Shown: positions 51,177-60,538 of the stretch, piece after piece
How positions within the stretch are numbered: position 1 is the first letter of the stretch
Layout: every line of letters starts with the position of its first letter
NCBI RefSeq assembly: GCF_020567705.1
Contig: NZ_JAJDJU010000011.1
Coordinates: forward strand, 42,146-106,145
DNA: 64,000 bases
Origin: Acidocella sp. KAb 2-4
GTDB taxonomy: Bacteria; Pseudomonadota; Alphaproteobacteria; Acetobacterales; Acetobacteraceae
Direction of reading: 5' to 3'
Notes under the pieces: generated by a model
Told to the model about the DNA's origin: nothing
Database searches by the model: none
What the model saw: only the letters and a program-made list of their open reading frames with translations
Program-made: the position numbers and the translations under genes

Positions 51177-52559
51177 ATGCAAAAGATTCTCGACACCGTA
51201 GACGCCCAGCTCGACAACTCTCTGGCGCGGCTGTTCGCCTTCCTGCGCATCCCCAGCATCAGCGCCCAGCCCGCGCACCAGGGCGATTGCCGCAAGGCCG
51301 CCGAATGGGCGCGCGATCTGCTAGCGGAGATGGGCTTCGCCGCGCGGCTGAGCGAGACCTCAGGCCTGCCGGGCGTGATCGCCACCCATCACGGCGCCGG
51401 GCCGGAGGCCCCGCATGTGCTGTTCTACGGCCATTACGACGTGCAGCCCGCCGACCCGCTGGAATTGTGGAATTCCGCCCCGTTCGACCCGCAGCTGGTG
51501 GACGGCCCGCGCGGCAAGCGCATCGTCGCCCGCGGCGCGGTGGACGATAAGGGCCAGGTGATCAGCTTCCTCGAAGCCGTGCGCGCGCATCTGGCGGTGA
51601 ATGGCAGGTTGCCGGCGCGCCTTACCGTGCTGCTGGAGGGCGAGGAGGAAAACGGCAGCCCTTCGCTGGCCGAACTGCTGAACAATGAGCGCGCGGCCCT
51701 GGCGGCTGATTTCGTTTACGTCGCCGACACGAATATGTGGAATTTCACCACCCCGGCCATCACCACCTCGCTGCGCGGGCTGGCGGCGATCGATGTCCGG
51801 CTGCACGGGCCCAAGCGCGACCTGCATTCCGGCTTGTTCGGCGGCATCGCCCTCAACCCGATCCAGGCGCTGGTCGATATCCTTGGCCAGCTCAAGGATG
51901 CACAAGGCCGCATCCAGATCGCCGGCTTTTATGACGGCATCGCCCCGGTCTCCGCCGCGCAGGCCGAGAATTGGGCCGGGCTGGGGTTCGATCCGGCCGC
52001 GTTCCTCGGCGATGTCGGCCTCTCAGCCCCGGCGGGCGAGGCTGATCAGCTCCCCCTGGCGCAGCTCTGGGCACGGCCGACGGCGGAGCTGAACGGCATT
52101 TATGGCGGTTATCAGGGCGAGGGCAGCAAAACGGTCATCCCCGCCCATGCCACGGCCAAACTCACCTTCCGCCTCGTCGCCGGGCAGGACCCGCAGAAGG
52201 TGCTGGAGAATTTCGAATATTTCGTGACGAGCCGGCTGCCCCCGGATGCGCGGGTGGAGTTCACCCGTGGCGGTGCCGCGCCGGGCTTCAGCCTGAGCCC
52301 GGACGCCCCGTTCCTGCGTGCGGCCCAGGCGGCGCTGGCCGCCGAATTCGGCAAGCCGGCGGCGCTGGCCGGGTGCGGCGCGTCGATCCCGGTGGTGGAG
52401 GCGTTCAAGACACATCTGGGGCTGGATACGCTGCTCGCCGGGTTCGGGCTGGATGACGATTGCATCCACTCCCCCAACGAGAAATTCGAACTGGCCTGCT
52501 TCCACCGCGGCACCCGCGCCCATGCGCGCATGCTCGCGGCCTTCGCCGGCCAGCTATAA
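51177..52559 (+). CDS. M20 family metallopeptidase (dipeptidase-like)
   Basis: A 460-residue zinc-dependent hydrolase. Metal and catalytic residues are seen in YGHYDVQPAD (His/Asp), GAVDDKGQ (bridging Asp), LEGEEENGSPS (general-base Glu) and the final IHSPNEKF histidine. An internal dimerisation domain lies at about 195-350. It resembles the CNDP/ArgE-type dipeptidases (M20 dipeptidase); its substrate is unknown. The 3' end overlaps yraN by six bases. Confidence 0.92.
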   Translation: MQKILDTVDAQLDNSLARLFAFLRIPSISAQPAHQGDCRKAAEWARDLLAEMGFAARLSETSGLPGVIATHHGAGPEAPHVLFYGHYDVQPADPLELWNSAPFDPQLVDGPRGKRIVARGAVDDKGQVISFLEAVRAHLAVNGRLPARLTVLLEGEEENGSPSLAELLNNERAALAADFVYVADTNMWNFTTPAITTSLRGLAAIDVRLHGPKRDLHSGLFGGIALNPIQALVDILGQLKDAQGRIQIAGFYDGIAPVSAAQAENWAGLGFDPAAFLGDVGLSAPAGEADQLPLAQLWARPTAELNGIYGGYQGEGSKTVIPAHATAKLTFRLVAGQDPQKVLENFEYFVTSRLPPDARVEFTRGGAAPGFSLSPDAPFLRAAQAALAAEFGKPAALAGCGASIPVVEAFKTHLGLDTLLAGFGLDDDCIHSPNEKFELACFHRGTRAHARMLAAFAGQL

Positions 52560-52967
52560 GCGGAGCGCGTCCTCGATCATCTCCACGCCGCCCGCCGCGA
52601 TCAGCGCCACGTCGAACCGCGTCTCCTCGCGCGCCCAATCCGGGTGCAGCGCCAGCGCCAATTCGGCGGCGGCCAATAGACGCGCCTGCTGGCGGGCGGA
52701 GACAGCATAAGCCGCCTCGGTGAAACTCGCCCGCGCCTTCACCTCAACAAACAACAAGCGCCCGGCATTAGCGGCGACGAGATCGATCTCCCCGGCCTTC
52801 GTCCGCAGCCGCCGTGCCAGGATTTGGTAGCCCTTTGCCACCAGGCGCTCAGCGACCAGATCCTCGGCGCCGCACCCCAGCGCCTGGGCCGCCCGGCGAC
52901 GCGCGAGCCCCTTAACCGGAGATAGATTCGGAGCCAGCGGCGCGGATCTCATACCCCGATCTTTCAT
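52554..52967 (-). CDS. yraN: YraN family endonuclease-like protein
   Basis: A 137-residue protein of UPF0102/YraN, a restriction-endonuclease-like fold. The core motif is AGEIDLVAANAGRLLFVEVKAR (Asp and Glu-x-Lys of the PD-(D/E)XK type). The start is uncertain: ATG at 52965-52967 or 52950-52952. Function is unknown; related proteins are linked to DNA handling. It ends inside the last codons of the M20 gene. Confidence 0.88.
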   Translation of the reverse strand: MKDRGMRSAPLAPNLSPVKGLARRRAAQALGCGAEDLVAERLVAKGYQILARRLRTKAGEIDLVAANAGRLLFVEVKARASFTEAAYAVSARQQARLLAAAELALALHPDWAREETRFDVALIAAGGVEMIEDALRL

Positions 52968-52988
52968 CAAAAATTCGTTAAAATGTTG

Positions 52989-54029
52989 CTACCGCCATGC
53001 GCCGCGCGGCTGCCCGGCAAATTCCTCGGCCAGGGCCAGCCCCAGCGCCAGCAGCACCGGCCCCAGGAAGATCCCCAGCGCGCCGAAGGTGATCGCGCCG
53101 CCGAGCACGCCGATCAGCGTCACCGCGTAAGAGAGCGAGGCGCCGCGCGCGATCAGCCAGGGGCGCAGGATCGAATCCGCCCCGCCGACCACGATGAAGC
53201 AATAAGCCGCGAGCAGCAGCGCGACCAGCGGATGCCCAACGCCCAGCAGGTAGAGGCTGAGCGGCACATAAACCACCACCGCCCCCGCCGGCACGATCGA
53301 GATCAGCCCCGCCAGCGCCGCCAGCAGCAAGGGTTGCGGGGCGCGCGCCACCTCGAACCCCACCGCATACAGCACACCCTGGAACAGCGCCGTACCGACG
53401 ATGCCAAACACCACGCCGCGCACCGTTCCCGCCACCAGGGTCAGCAACTCATCGGTCCGGCTCTCATTGATCAACCGCACCAGCAGCAGCCGGATGCGCG
53501 ACACGATGGCCTCGCCCGAGAGAAAGAATAGATACGCGAAGCACAGCGCCACCACGGTGCCAACCAGCCCATGCGTCGCGCGCAGCACCAGCTTTAGCCC
53601 CGAATGCGCGAGCGTGCCCAGGACTGGCTGCAGCGTGCTCGCCGCGCCGCCCAGATCATCGGCCGAGTTGTTCCAGAAATCCGTCAGCAGCCCGCCGATG
53701 AGCGGGATGTGCTGGAAGAATGCCGGCGCCGGCGGCAGCCCGTTCTGGATCACCGCCTGCACCCAATGCTCGCTCTGCCGCACCTCGCGCGCCGCCAGCA
53801 GGGCCAGATGCACCAGCGGCACCAGCACCATCAGCGCCACCACCAGCGTGATCACGAATGCCGCGATGCCGGGCCGCACGAAACGGCAAAACCAAGCATA
53901 TAGCGGCCATAAACAGTAAACGAGGATCCCCGCCCACAGCATCGCCGGCACAAAGGGCAGCAGGATGAGCAGGCAGCCAAGGCCAAGCGCGATCGCCAGG
54001 GTAAGCAGGATGATCCTGTCAGCTCTCAT
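52989..54029 (-). CDS. AI-2E family permease
   Basis: A 346-residue membrane protein with about 7-8 helices, an extracytoplasmic segment (about 85-150) and the C-terminal IVVGGADSILRPWLIARGASL motif typical of the AI-2E/UPF0118 family (TqsA, PerM, Na+/H+ antiporter-like members). Substrate not predictable. I start at the ATG 54027-54029 (MRADRIILLTLAIALGL), which puts the first helix at the N-terminus. Lies 21 bases upstream of yraN. Confidence 0.88.
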   Translation of the reverse strand: MRADRIILLTLAIALGLGCLLILLPFVPAMLWAGILVYCLWPLYAWFCRFVRPGIAAFVITLVVALMVLVPLVHLALLAAREVRQSEHWVQAVIQNGLPPAPAFFQHIPLIGGLLTDFWNNSADDLGGAASTLQPVLGTLAHSGLKLVLRATHGLVGTVVALCFAYLFFLSGEAIVSRIRLLLVRLINESRTDELLTLVAGTVRGVVFGIVGTALFQGVLYAVGFEVARAPQPLLLAALAGLISIVPAGAVVVYVPLSLYLLGVGHPLVALLLAAYCFIVVGGADSILRPWLIARGASLSYAVTLIGVLGGAITFGALGIFLGPVLLALGLALAEEFAGQPRGAWR

Positions 54030-54228
54030 GCGCGGTTGATGCACGAGCCTCAGGCGCCCCGCAAGCCCGGCACCTCTGGGACAATTCTCACCCGCCGGAG
54101 ACGGCTCGCCTTTACGCGACATTCCGGCATGTATGATTTTCATTTGTAAATTGGACGGATTTCTGAGAAATTGTCCCGAAATATGGATTTCCCCGCGGCT
54201 AACCGCCGCGCCAGCAAGGATGACGAGG

Positions 54229-55107
54229 ATGCGCTTTAACGAAATCGGCCAGCAATTGCGCGCCTACCGCATGGAGTCGGGCCTCAAGGCGGAGGAGATT
54301 TCGGCCCGGCTCGGCGTCTCCCGCGCCGCCCTCTACCGGTATGAAAAGGGCGAGGTGATCAAGCTCGACACCGTGAACCGCCTGGCGGAGCTGCTAAAGA
54401 TCTCGCCGCTCACCCTGCTCGGCATCGGCGTCGAATATTACAGCAAGCCTGTCGGCTACGCCGAGCGCCTGCGCCAGATCGAGGAAACCTCCGACCAGAT
54501 CCTGCAGGTGCATGGGCCGCTTTGTTATCTCATCACCTCCGAGCATTACGACGCCCTGATGGCGCAGATGCTGGAGGAACACGCCGACGCCATGGGCGCC
54601 GACCGCATGGCCGCGCGCGCCAGCGCCGAGCAGCTGATGAACGTGATGATCGCGCGCAAGCAGATGTATGCATCGCGCAAGCCCTCGATCATCGCCATCC
54701 TCACCGCTGCGGCGATTCAGAAATTCCTGGCCGACGGCATCTGCCCCCAGGCCAAGGTGAGCGACCGGCTGCGCGTCGCCGCGCGCGAGATGGCGCTGCG
54801 CGAGATCGAGACGATGGCCAATCTGATGGAGAGCGAGCCGATCGGCCTGCAACTCGGGCTGATGGCCGAGGGCGAGCCCAATGGCGCCTTCACCCTGCTG
54901 CGCGCGCGCGACCGCGCCACCCTGGCGATCAACCCCTTCCCGGCTGACGCTCTACCTAGCGCGCAATCGGGCGTGGCCATGATCACCAATGCCGAAGACG
55001 CCGTGGCCGCGCATCAGCGCGTCGCCGAACTCGCCTGGCGCGAGGCGGTGAAGGGCGCGGCGGCGGCCGAGCGCCTGCGCGCCCTGGTCGCGGCGGCGCG
55101 CGGGTGA
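54229..55107 (+). CDS. XRE-type transcriptional regulator
   Basis: A 292-residue protein with an N-terminal Cro/CI helix-turn-helix (about 5-60: LRAYRMESGLKAEEISARLGVSRAALYRYE) and a long alpha-helical C-terminal region with no recognised ligand motif. The ATG at 54229 is preceded by AAGGA with 8-base spacing; an ATG at 54220 is possible. Its TGA overlaps the GTG of sseA, so the regulator is translated with sulfurtransferase and cystathionine beta-lyase genes and may sense sulfur amino acid status. Confidence 0.88.
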   Translation: MRFNEIGQQLRAYRMESGLKAEEISARLGVSRAALYRYEKGEVIKLDTVNRLAELLKISPLTLLGIGVEYYSKPVGYAERLRQIEETSDQILQVHGPLCYLITSEHYDALMAQMLEEHADAMGADRMAARASAEQLMNVMIARKQMYASRKPSIIAILTAAAIQKFLADGICPQAKVSDRLRVAAREMALREIETMANLMESEPIGLQLGLMAEGEPNGAFTLLRARDRATLAINPFPADALPSAQSGVAMITNAEDAVAAHQRVAELAWREAVKGAAAAERLRALVAAARG

Positions 55108-55937
55108 CGCCCCTCATCACCCCGGCGGCGCTGAAAAAGCTGCTCGGCCGGCCGGGCGTGGTGGTGCTGGACGCCACCTATTACCTGCCGAACGAGGCCG
55201 AGAACGCGCGCAGCATCTTCGCCACCATGCATATCCCCGGCGCGCGCTTCTTCGATCTCGACGAGGTCTGCGACCACAGCTCCGGCCTGCCGCACATGCT
55301 GCCGATCCCCGGCGAGTTCGCCGCGGCGATGGAAAAACTGGGCGTCAGCTCCGGCAGCCGGGTGGTGGTATACGACCAGCGTGGCATCTTCTCCGCCCCG
55401 CGCCTGTGGTGGATGTTCCGCGTGTTTGGCCATGACAAGGTGCAGGTGCTCAATGGCGGGCTGCCGGCCTGGATGGCGGCGGGCGGCGTGGTGGCGCATG
55501 GCGAGCCGGAAGCCCCCGCGTCGGGCCATTTCACCGCCCGCTATCGCGCCGGAATGGTGCGGGCGCTGGACGACATGAAACGCAATCTGCTCACGCGCGA
55601 GGAACTGGTGCTGGACGCCCGCTCCGCCGCGCGCTTCGCCGCCGCCGTGCCCGAGCCGCGCGCGGGGATGCGCGGCGGGCACATCCCCGGCTCGCTCTCC
55701 CTGCCCTTCGCCGCCCTGCTGCGCGACGGCAAATTCCTGCCTCCCGCCAAGCTCCGCGGCATCTTCGCCGGGCTCGGCATCACCGCTGCCAGCCAGCCCG
55801 TCGCCTCCTGCGGCTCGGGCGTCACCGCCTGCGTGCTGGCGCTGGGGCTGACCCTGGCGGGCTTGCCCGAGGCCGCGATTTATGATGGCTCTTGGGCTGA
55901 ATGGGGATCGCGCGACGATACCCCGGTCGAGGTATAA
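55104..55937 (+). CDS. sseA: 3-mercaptopyruvate sulfurtransferase-type rhodanese
   Basis: A 277-residue two-domain rhodanese. The catalytic loop CGSGVTA (C236) is the version found in mercaptopyruvate sulfurtransferases rather than thiosulfate enzymes. The N-terminal inactive domain has YDQRGIFSAPRLWWMFRVFG. It transfers sulfur from 3-mercaptopyruvate to thiols or cyanide. Starts with GTG overlapping the regulator stop; metC begins immediately after its stop. Confidence 0.93.
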   Translation: MTPLITPAALKKLLGRPGVVVLDATYYLPNEAENARSIFATMHIPGARFFDLDEVCDHSSGLPHMLPIPGEFAAAMEKLGVSSGSRVVVYDQRGIFSAPRLWWMFRVFGHDKVQVLNGGLPAWMAAGGVVAHGEPEAPASGHFTARYRAGMVRALDDMKRNLLTREELVLDARSAARFAAAVPEPRAGMRGGHIPGSLSLPFAALLRDGKFLPPAKLRGIFAGLGITAASQPVASCGSGVTACVLALGLTLAGLPEAAIYDGSWAEWGSRDDTPVEV

Positions 55938-57116
55938 ATGGTCAGAAAGATCGAAACCGCGCTGGCACAGGCCGGGCGCAAGCCGGTGAAATCCTACGGC
56001 TTCGTCAACCCCAAGCTGGTGCGCGGCTCCACCGTGCTCTACCCGGACATGGCGGCCAAGCGCGCCACCGGCCCGCGTGTGCTGGAGCCGGTCGAGATCT
56101 ACGGCCTCTACGGCAATGAGACGCATTTCGCGCTTGAGGCCGCGATCGCCGAGATCGAGGGCGGCCTCCATACCCAGGTCACCGGCTCGGGGCTGTCGGC
56201 CATCACCGTGCCGCTGCTCGCCTATCTCAAGGCCGGGGATCATCTGCTGGTGCCCGATTCGGTGTACGGCCCCACCCGCTCCTTCTGCGACGGCACGTTG
56301 CGCCGCTACGGCGTTGAGACCAGCTATTACGACCCGATGCTCACGCCCCCGGCCCTCGCGCCGATGTTCCGCCCCAACACCCGCGTGCTATTCACCGAGA
56401 GCCCCGGCAGCCATACCTTCGAGGTGCAGGACATCCCGGCCCTGGCCAAACTCGCCCATACCCGCGGCGCCAAGGTGTTTCTCGATAACACCTGGGGCAT
56501 TCACCACTTCCAGCCCTTCAGTCACGGCGTCGATGTCTCCATCCAGGCGCTGACCAAATATCCTGGCGGGCATTCCGACATCATCCTCGGCGCGGTGACG
56601 GTGAACAGCGAGGAGGATTGGCGCTGGCTGCGCCTGGGCGCGCTGGAGCTGGGCAATTACGCCAGCCCCGATGATTGCTGGCTGGCCCTGCGCGGGCTGC
56701 GCACGCTGCATGTGCGGCTCAAGGCGCAAGAGGCGGCGGGGTTGCGCGTGGCCGCGTGGTTCGCTGCCCGCCCCGAGGTGGCGCGCGTGCTGCACCCGGC
56801 GCTGCCTTCCTGCCCTGGGCATGAGATCTTCCGGCGCGACTTCACCGGCGCCAGCGGGCTGTTTGGCGTCGTCTTCCAGCCGCGCTTCACGCCCGAGGAC
56901 GTGGTGCGCATGGTCGATGCCCTGCAGCATTTCGGCATCGGCGCCAGCTGGGGCGGTTATGAAAGCCTGGTGCTGCCCACCACCGGCGCCATCCGCCGCT
57001 CCGAGGGCACCGGCGTGTTCGAGGGCCCGCTCGCGCGCTTCCAGATTGGGCTGGAGAATGTGGACGACCTGATCGCCGATCTCGACCAGGGCCTCGCGGC
57101 GTTGCGGGGCGCATGA
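55938..57116 (+). CDS. metC: cystathionine beta-lyase
   Basis: A 392-residue PLP enzyme of the Cys/Met metabolism family. PLP lysine K207 lies in LTKYPGGHSD; the phosphate-binding GSGLSAITV segment and the C-terminal SWGGYESL are typical of MetC. It cleaves cystathionine to homocysteine, pyruvate and ammonia. Directly after sseA without spacer; its TGA overlaps the ATG of the next gene. Confidence 0.94.
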   Translation: MVRKIETALAQAGRKPVKSYGFVNPKLVRGSTVLYPDMAAKRATGPRVLEPVEIYGLYGNETHFALEAAIAEIEGGLHTQVTGSGLSAITVPLLAYLKAGDHLLVPDSVYGPTRSFCDGTLRRYGVETSYYDPMLTPPALAPMFRPNTRVLFTESPGSHTFEVQDIPALAKLAHTRGAKVFLDNTWGIHHFQPFSHGVDVSIQALTKYPGGHSDIILGAVTVNSEEDWRWLRLGALELGNYASPDDCWLALRGLRTLHVRLKAQEAAGLRVAAWFAARPEVARVLHPALPSCPGHEIFRRDFTGASGLFGVVFQPRFTPEDVVRMVDALQHFGIGASWGGYESLVLPTTGAIRRSEGTGVFEGPLARFQIGLENVDDLIADLDQGLAALRGA

Positions 57117-58375
57117 GCGCGGCCATCCCGCCCGAGCTGTCGGCGTTCCTGGGCACCATCGGGCTCGCCTTCATCATCGGGCTGGAACTGCACGCCTACC
57201 GGCGGCGCGATTCCGGCAATCTCAAGCCCGAGGCGCTGGGTTTCGGCACCACCCGTACCGTCACCCTGCTGGCCGCGCTGGGCTTCAGCCTGTGGATCAT
57301 CGCGCCGGTGCTGCCCTTCTGCATCGGGCTCGGCGGGCTGAGCCTGATGCTGCTTTATGACTACCGCAAACGCCTCAAGGCCGGCGATTCCTCGCTGCTG
57401 CCGACGGTGATCGGGGTGATGGCCTATTCGCTCGGCCCGGTGGTGCTGGTGGCGCCGCTGGCGCTGCTGGCGGCGCTGGTCATCCTGATCCTACTCTCCC
57501 TGGGCGAACAGGAGCAGATCCGCCGCCTCTCCGACGCCTTCCCCGCCGAAGAAGGCGTGACGCTCGCCAAATTCTTCATCCTGGCCGGGCTCATCTACCC
57601 GCTGCTGCCCGATGCCGAGGTCCCGGATCTCGCCGGCATTACCTACACCAAAGTGTGGATGACCGTGCTGGTCATCTCCGGCATCTCTTATCTTGGTTAT
57701 CTCGCGCATCGCTACGTCTTTCCCCGCGCGGGCGCGCTGCTCACGGGCATTCTGGGCGGGCTGTATTCCTCCACCGCCGCCACGGTGGTGCTGGCGCGGG
57801 CGGTGCGCGGCCTGCCCGGCGCCTCGGCTTATGCCCCCGCGGCGGTGGTGCTGGCCACGGCCATGATGTATGCCCGCCTGCTCGCCGTGATCGTGCTGCT
57901 TGGCCATCTCGACGCCGCCCTCGCCCTCGCCCTGCCCTTCGGCCTGCTGTTCGCGGCCTCGGTGCTGGTGGGGCTGCTGCTCGCCTGGCGGGCCAATGGC
58001 GGGACCACACTCGCGCATCAGACCGTCAGCGCCAACCCGCTCGATCTTCAGGTTGCCTTCCTGTTCGCCGTCCTGTTCCTGTTTTTCGCGGCGGTGACCA
58101 ATTTCGTCACCCAGCATTTCGGCGCCTCCGGCCTGCATGCACTCAGCTTCGCGGTTGGATTTTCCGATATCGACCCGTTCATCTTCTCGTTGCTCGACGG
58201 CAAGTTTCAGGTTGGCCAACCGGCCGTAGTGGCGGCGGTGCTGATCGCCAGCGCCAGCAACAACCTGCTCAAAGCCGGCTACGCGCTGGGTTTCTCGCGC
58301 AGCCGCCGCATGCTGCCCGCCGCCGCCTGGCTGACGGTCACGGCCCTGCTCACCCTGGCCTGGGCGCTGGTCTGA
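57113..58375 (+). CDS. MgtC/DUF4010 membrane protein
   Basis: A 420-residue membrane protein with about 12 helices. The N-terminal part (FLGTIGLAFIIGLELHAYRR...FGTTRTVTLLAALG) is MgtC/SapB-like; the rest is the DUF4010 domain (GGLYSSTAATVVLARA; AVGFSDIDPFIFSLL). Function unknown; possibly transport. Coupled to metC by ATGA overlap, so it may share the sulfur theme of this operon. Confidence 0.87.
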   Translation: MSAAIPPELSAFLGTIGLAFIIGLELHAYRRRDSGNLKPEALGFGTTRTVTLLAALGFSLWIIAPVLPFCIGLGGLSLMLLYDYRKRLKAGDSSLLPTVIGVMAYSLGPVVLVAPLALLAALVILILLSLGEQEQIRRLSDAFPAEEGVTLAKFFILAGLIYPLLPDAEVPDLAGITYTKVWMTVLVISGISYLGYLAHRYVFPRAGALLTGILGGLYSSTAATVVLARAVRGLPGASAYAPAAVVLATAMMYARLLAVIVLLGHLDAALALALPFGLLFAASVLVGLLLAWRANGGTTLAHQTVSANPLDLQVAFLFAVLFLFFAAVTNFVTQHFGASGLHALSFAVGFSDIDPFIFSLLDGKFQVGQPAVVAAVLIASASNNLLKAGYALGFSRSRRMLPAAAWLTVTALLTLAWALV

Positions 58376-58532
58376 CCCGCCTGTCAGGTGGCAAGATTTT
58401 TCATGCCGGACCGGAATTGGCGCTGGCAACCCCCCAAAAGCCGCACTATAGTTCGTTCATAACAATAATATTTTCGCCCGCCACGGCTGCCGCGCACGGG
58501 CGATATGGACGACGCAGCAAAGGGGAAGACAG

Positions 58533-59345
58533 ATGAACGCAGTTCCAAGTGCCGGCGATTCCACCCTCCTCACCACGAGCGGCCCCGCCGCCCGCCGCGA
58601 ATTCGAGATCCGGCAGATCCATTTCAACGATCTGTGGGAGGCGCTGCGCCTCGGCATCGCCGATTGGCGGGCCTGCCGCACCGAGGTGATGGTGCTGGCC
58701 GTGCTGCTGCCGGTGGCGGCGATCATGCTCGGCGCCGTCACCGCCGCACCCAATCTGCTGCCCTTCCTGTTCCCGGTCTGCGCGGGCCTGGCGCTGCTCG
58801 GGCCGATGGTCACGCTCTGGTTCGTCGCGCTCTCGCGCGAGCGCGAGCGCAGCGGCGTCGCCTCGGCCGAGCAGGCCGCCGCGGTGTTCGACTCCTCGCG
58901 CCTCAACACCATCCAGTCGCTCGGCCTGCTCTGCATCGTGCTGTTTCTGGCCTGGCTGGCGGTGGCGGGCGTGGTTTACACACACACGCTCGGGCAAACC
59001 GGCCCGGCCCGCGGGCTGGAATTCTTCGTCCGCGTGTTCACCACCGCAGCGGGATGGGAGATGATCGTGCTCGGCTACCTCACCGGCGCCGCCTTCGCCC
59101 TGGTGACCCTGTGCATCGGCCTCGTGTCCTTTCCCCTGGCGCTGGACCAGGACGTGAGCACCTGGCAGGCGATCACTGTCTCCGCCCGCGCCGTGATCCG
59201 CAACCCGGTGGTGGTGCTGGCCTGGGGCTTCGTGGTGGCCACGCTGATGGCGGCGGGCACCGTGCCGGCGCTTCTCGGGTTGTCGGTGGTGATGCCCGTG
59301 CTGGGTCACGCGACTTGGCACATCTACCGCCGCCTGGTCGCATAA
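58533..59345 (+). CDS. DUF2189 membrane protein
   Basis: A 270-residue protein with about six membrane helices and the conserved N-terminal IRQIHFNDLWEALRLGIADW segment of DUF2189, which is often found near respiratory oxidase genes. Function unknown. It has its own 157-base upstream gap with a TATAGT near 58446 but no convincing -35, and its own terminator, so it is probably monocistronic although next to cyo. Confidence 0.85.
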   Translation: MNAVPSAGDSTLLTTSGPAARREFEIRQIHFNDLWEALRLGIADWRACRTEVMVLAVLLPVAAIMLGAVTAAPNLLPFLFPVCAGLALLGPMVTLWFVALSRERERSGVASAEQAAAVFDSSRLNTIQSLGLLCIVLFLAWLAVAGVVYTHTLGQTGPARGLEFFVRVFTTAAGWEMIVLGYLTGAAFALVTLCIGLVSFPLALDQDVSTWQAITVSARAVIRNPVVVLAWGFVVATLMAAGTVPALLGLSVVMPVLGHATWHIYRRLVA

Positions 59346-59381
59346 CGCGCACGCTCGTTTTTATATAAGTCGCTTGTCACG

Positions 59382-59411
59382 CCCCGGGGAGGCCCGCCAC
59401 CCCGGGGTTTT
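59382..59411 (+). terminator. intrinsic terminator after the DUF2189 gene
   Basis: CCCCGGG (59382-59388) and CCCGGGG (59401-59407) pair around a 12-base loop and are followed by TTTT. It separates the DUF2189 gene from the cyo operon. Confidence 0.8.
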
Positions 59412-59429
59412 GCCATGCCCGTCACGCTA

Positions 59430-59458
59430 TTGCGCGGCGCGAAAAATCATCTTATCCC
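59430..59458 (+). promoter_or_regulatory. candidate promoter for the cyo operon
   Basis: TTGCGC (59430-59435) and TATCCC (59453-59458) are separated by 17 bases, with an A-rich spacer. The predicted message would start near 59465 and include the small reading frame before cyoA. Confidence 0.4.
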
Positions 59459-59509
59459 CGGCCCGGCTATGGTCCGAGCAGCCTGTATGAAAAACAAAAA
59501 GAGTTGCCA

Positions 59510-59581
59510 ATGGCCGAGCGGGGGAAGTGGTTTCTGGTGAGTGCATTATCCCGGGTGATCGATCTGGGGGAGGATAAGTAA
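59510..59581 (+). CDS. possible 23-codon leader ORF abutting cyoA
   Basis: ATG at 59510 opens a 23-codon frame rich in hydrophobic residues (WFLVSALSRVIDLG) whose TAA at 59579-59581 is followed at once by the TTG start of cyoA. A GAG lies six bases upstream of the ATG. The strong cyoA ribosome site lies inside its last codons. It may be a leader peptide coupled to cyoA or a chance frame; only the exact abutment argues for it. Confidence 0.35.
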   Translation: MAERGKWFLVSALSRVIDLGEDK

Positions 59582-60523
59582 TTGAGACACTGGCGACAAC
59601 TCGGCTTATTGGCCCCGCTGGCACTAGCCGGCTGCTCGACGGATAATATCCGTCTGTTCCACCCCGACGGCGTAATGGGTGGGCTGGAGTTCCACTACAC
59701 GCTGTGGATCACCGGCATCATGCTGCTCATCATCGTGCCAACGCTGCTGATGACGATCATTTTCCCGCTGCGCTACCATCACACGCGCAACGCCAAGTAC
59801 ACACCGGACTGGCATTTCTCCGCCCCCATCGAGATCCTGGCCTGGGTGATCCCGCTCGGCATGGTGGTGGTGCTAGCCTATATGTCCGTCTCCGCCATTT
59901 ACCGCATCGACCCCTGGACCGCGCCGGCCCTGGCCAGCGCCCCCGGCGCCGCGCAGCCGCCGATCAACGTGCAGGTCATCACCACCGACTGGCAGTGGGT
60001 GTTCATCTACCCCGACCAGAAGATCGCCACGATCGACGATCTGGTGGTGCCCGCCGGCCGGCGCATCAACCTGACCATGACCTCGACCGACGTGATGAAC
60101 GGCTTCTACATCCCGCAGGTCGCGCCGATGGTTGACGTGATGCCCGCGATGATCAGCAAGGACGCATTCGAGATCGACCATCCGGCCGAATTCACCGGCT
60201 TCTCCACCGATTTCTCGGGCGCCGGTTTCTCTTGGATGCAGTTCAAGACCCGCATCGTCGCGCAGAGCGATTTCGATGCCTGGGTGAAGAGCGTGCAAGC
60301 CAACCCCGACCAGCTCACCTATGGCGTGTTCACGCAAAAGATCGCGCCCGCCCAGGTGAATTACGGGGCTACCCCGTCTTATTTCTCCGTCGCCGATACC
60401 GGCATCTTCGGCAAGGTCGTGATGGACGCGATGAACGGCAAGACCTATCCGGTTCCCGACTCGCTGACCAAGAGCGTCGCCTCCAATGAAGGCGAGGCCC
60501 CGGCCTCCACCGCCGCCAAATAA
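59582..60523 (+). CDS. cyoA: cytochrome bo-type ubiquinol oxidase subunit II
   Basis: A 313-residue lipoprotein subunit. The lipobox LAGC puts the acylated cysteine at residue 18, and two membrane helices follow (about 40-62, 85-107). The periplasmic cupredoxin domain lacks the Cu-A cysteines: where cytochrome c oxidases have the Cu-A loop this protein has FSGAGFSWMQFK. So it is a quinol oxidase subunit. The start is a TTG at 59582 with GGAGG 8 bases upstream. Confidence 0.95.
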   Translation: MRHWRQLGLLAPLALAGCSTDNIRLFHPDGVMGGLEFHYTLWITGIMLLIIVPTLLMTIIFPLRYHHTRNAKYTPDWHFSAPIEILAWVIPLGMVVVLAYMSVSAIYRIDPWTAPALASAPGAAQPPINVQVITTDWQWVFIYPDQKIATIDDLVVPAGRRINLTMTSTDVMNGFYIPQVAPMVDVMPAMISKDAFEIDHPAEFTGFSTDFSGAGFSWMQFKTRIVAQSDFDAWVKSVQANPDQLTYGVFTQKIAPAQVNYGATPSYFSVADTGIFGKVVMDAMNGKTYPVPDSLTKSVASNEGEAPASTAAK

Positions 60524-60538
60524 GGAAGGATTTGTATC

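Noticed and set aside
59487..59540. A 17-codon frame from ATG 59487 upstream of cyoA
   Set aside because: No ribosome site and no relation to the cyoA start; the frame from 59510 is the more interesting one because it abuts cyoA.
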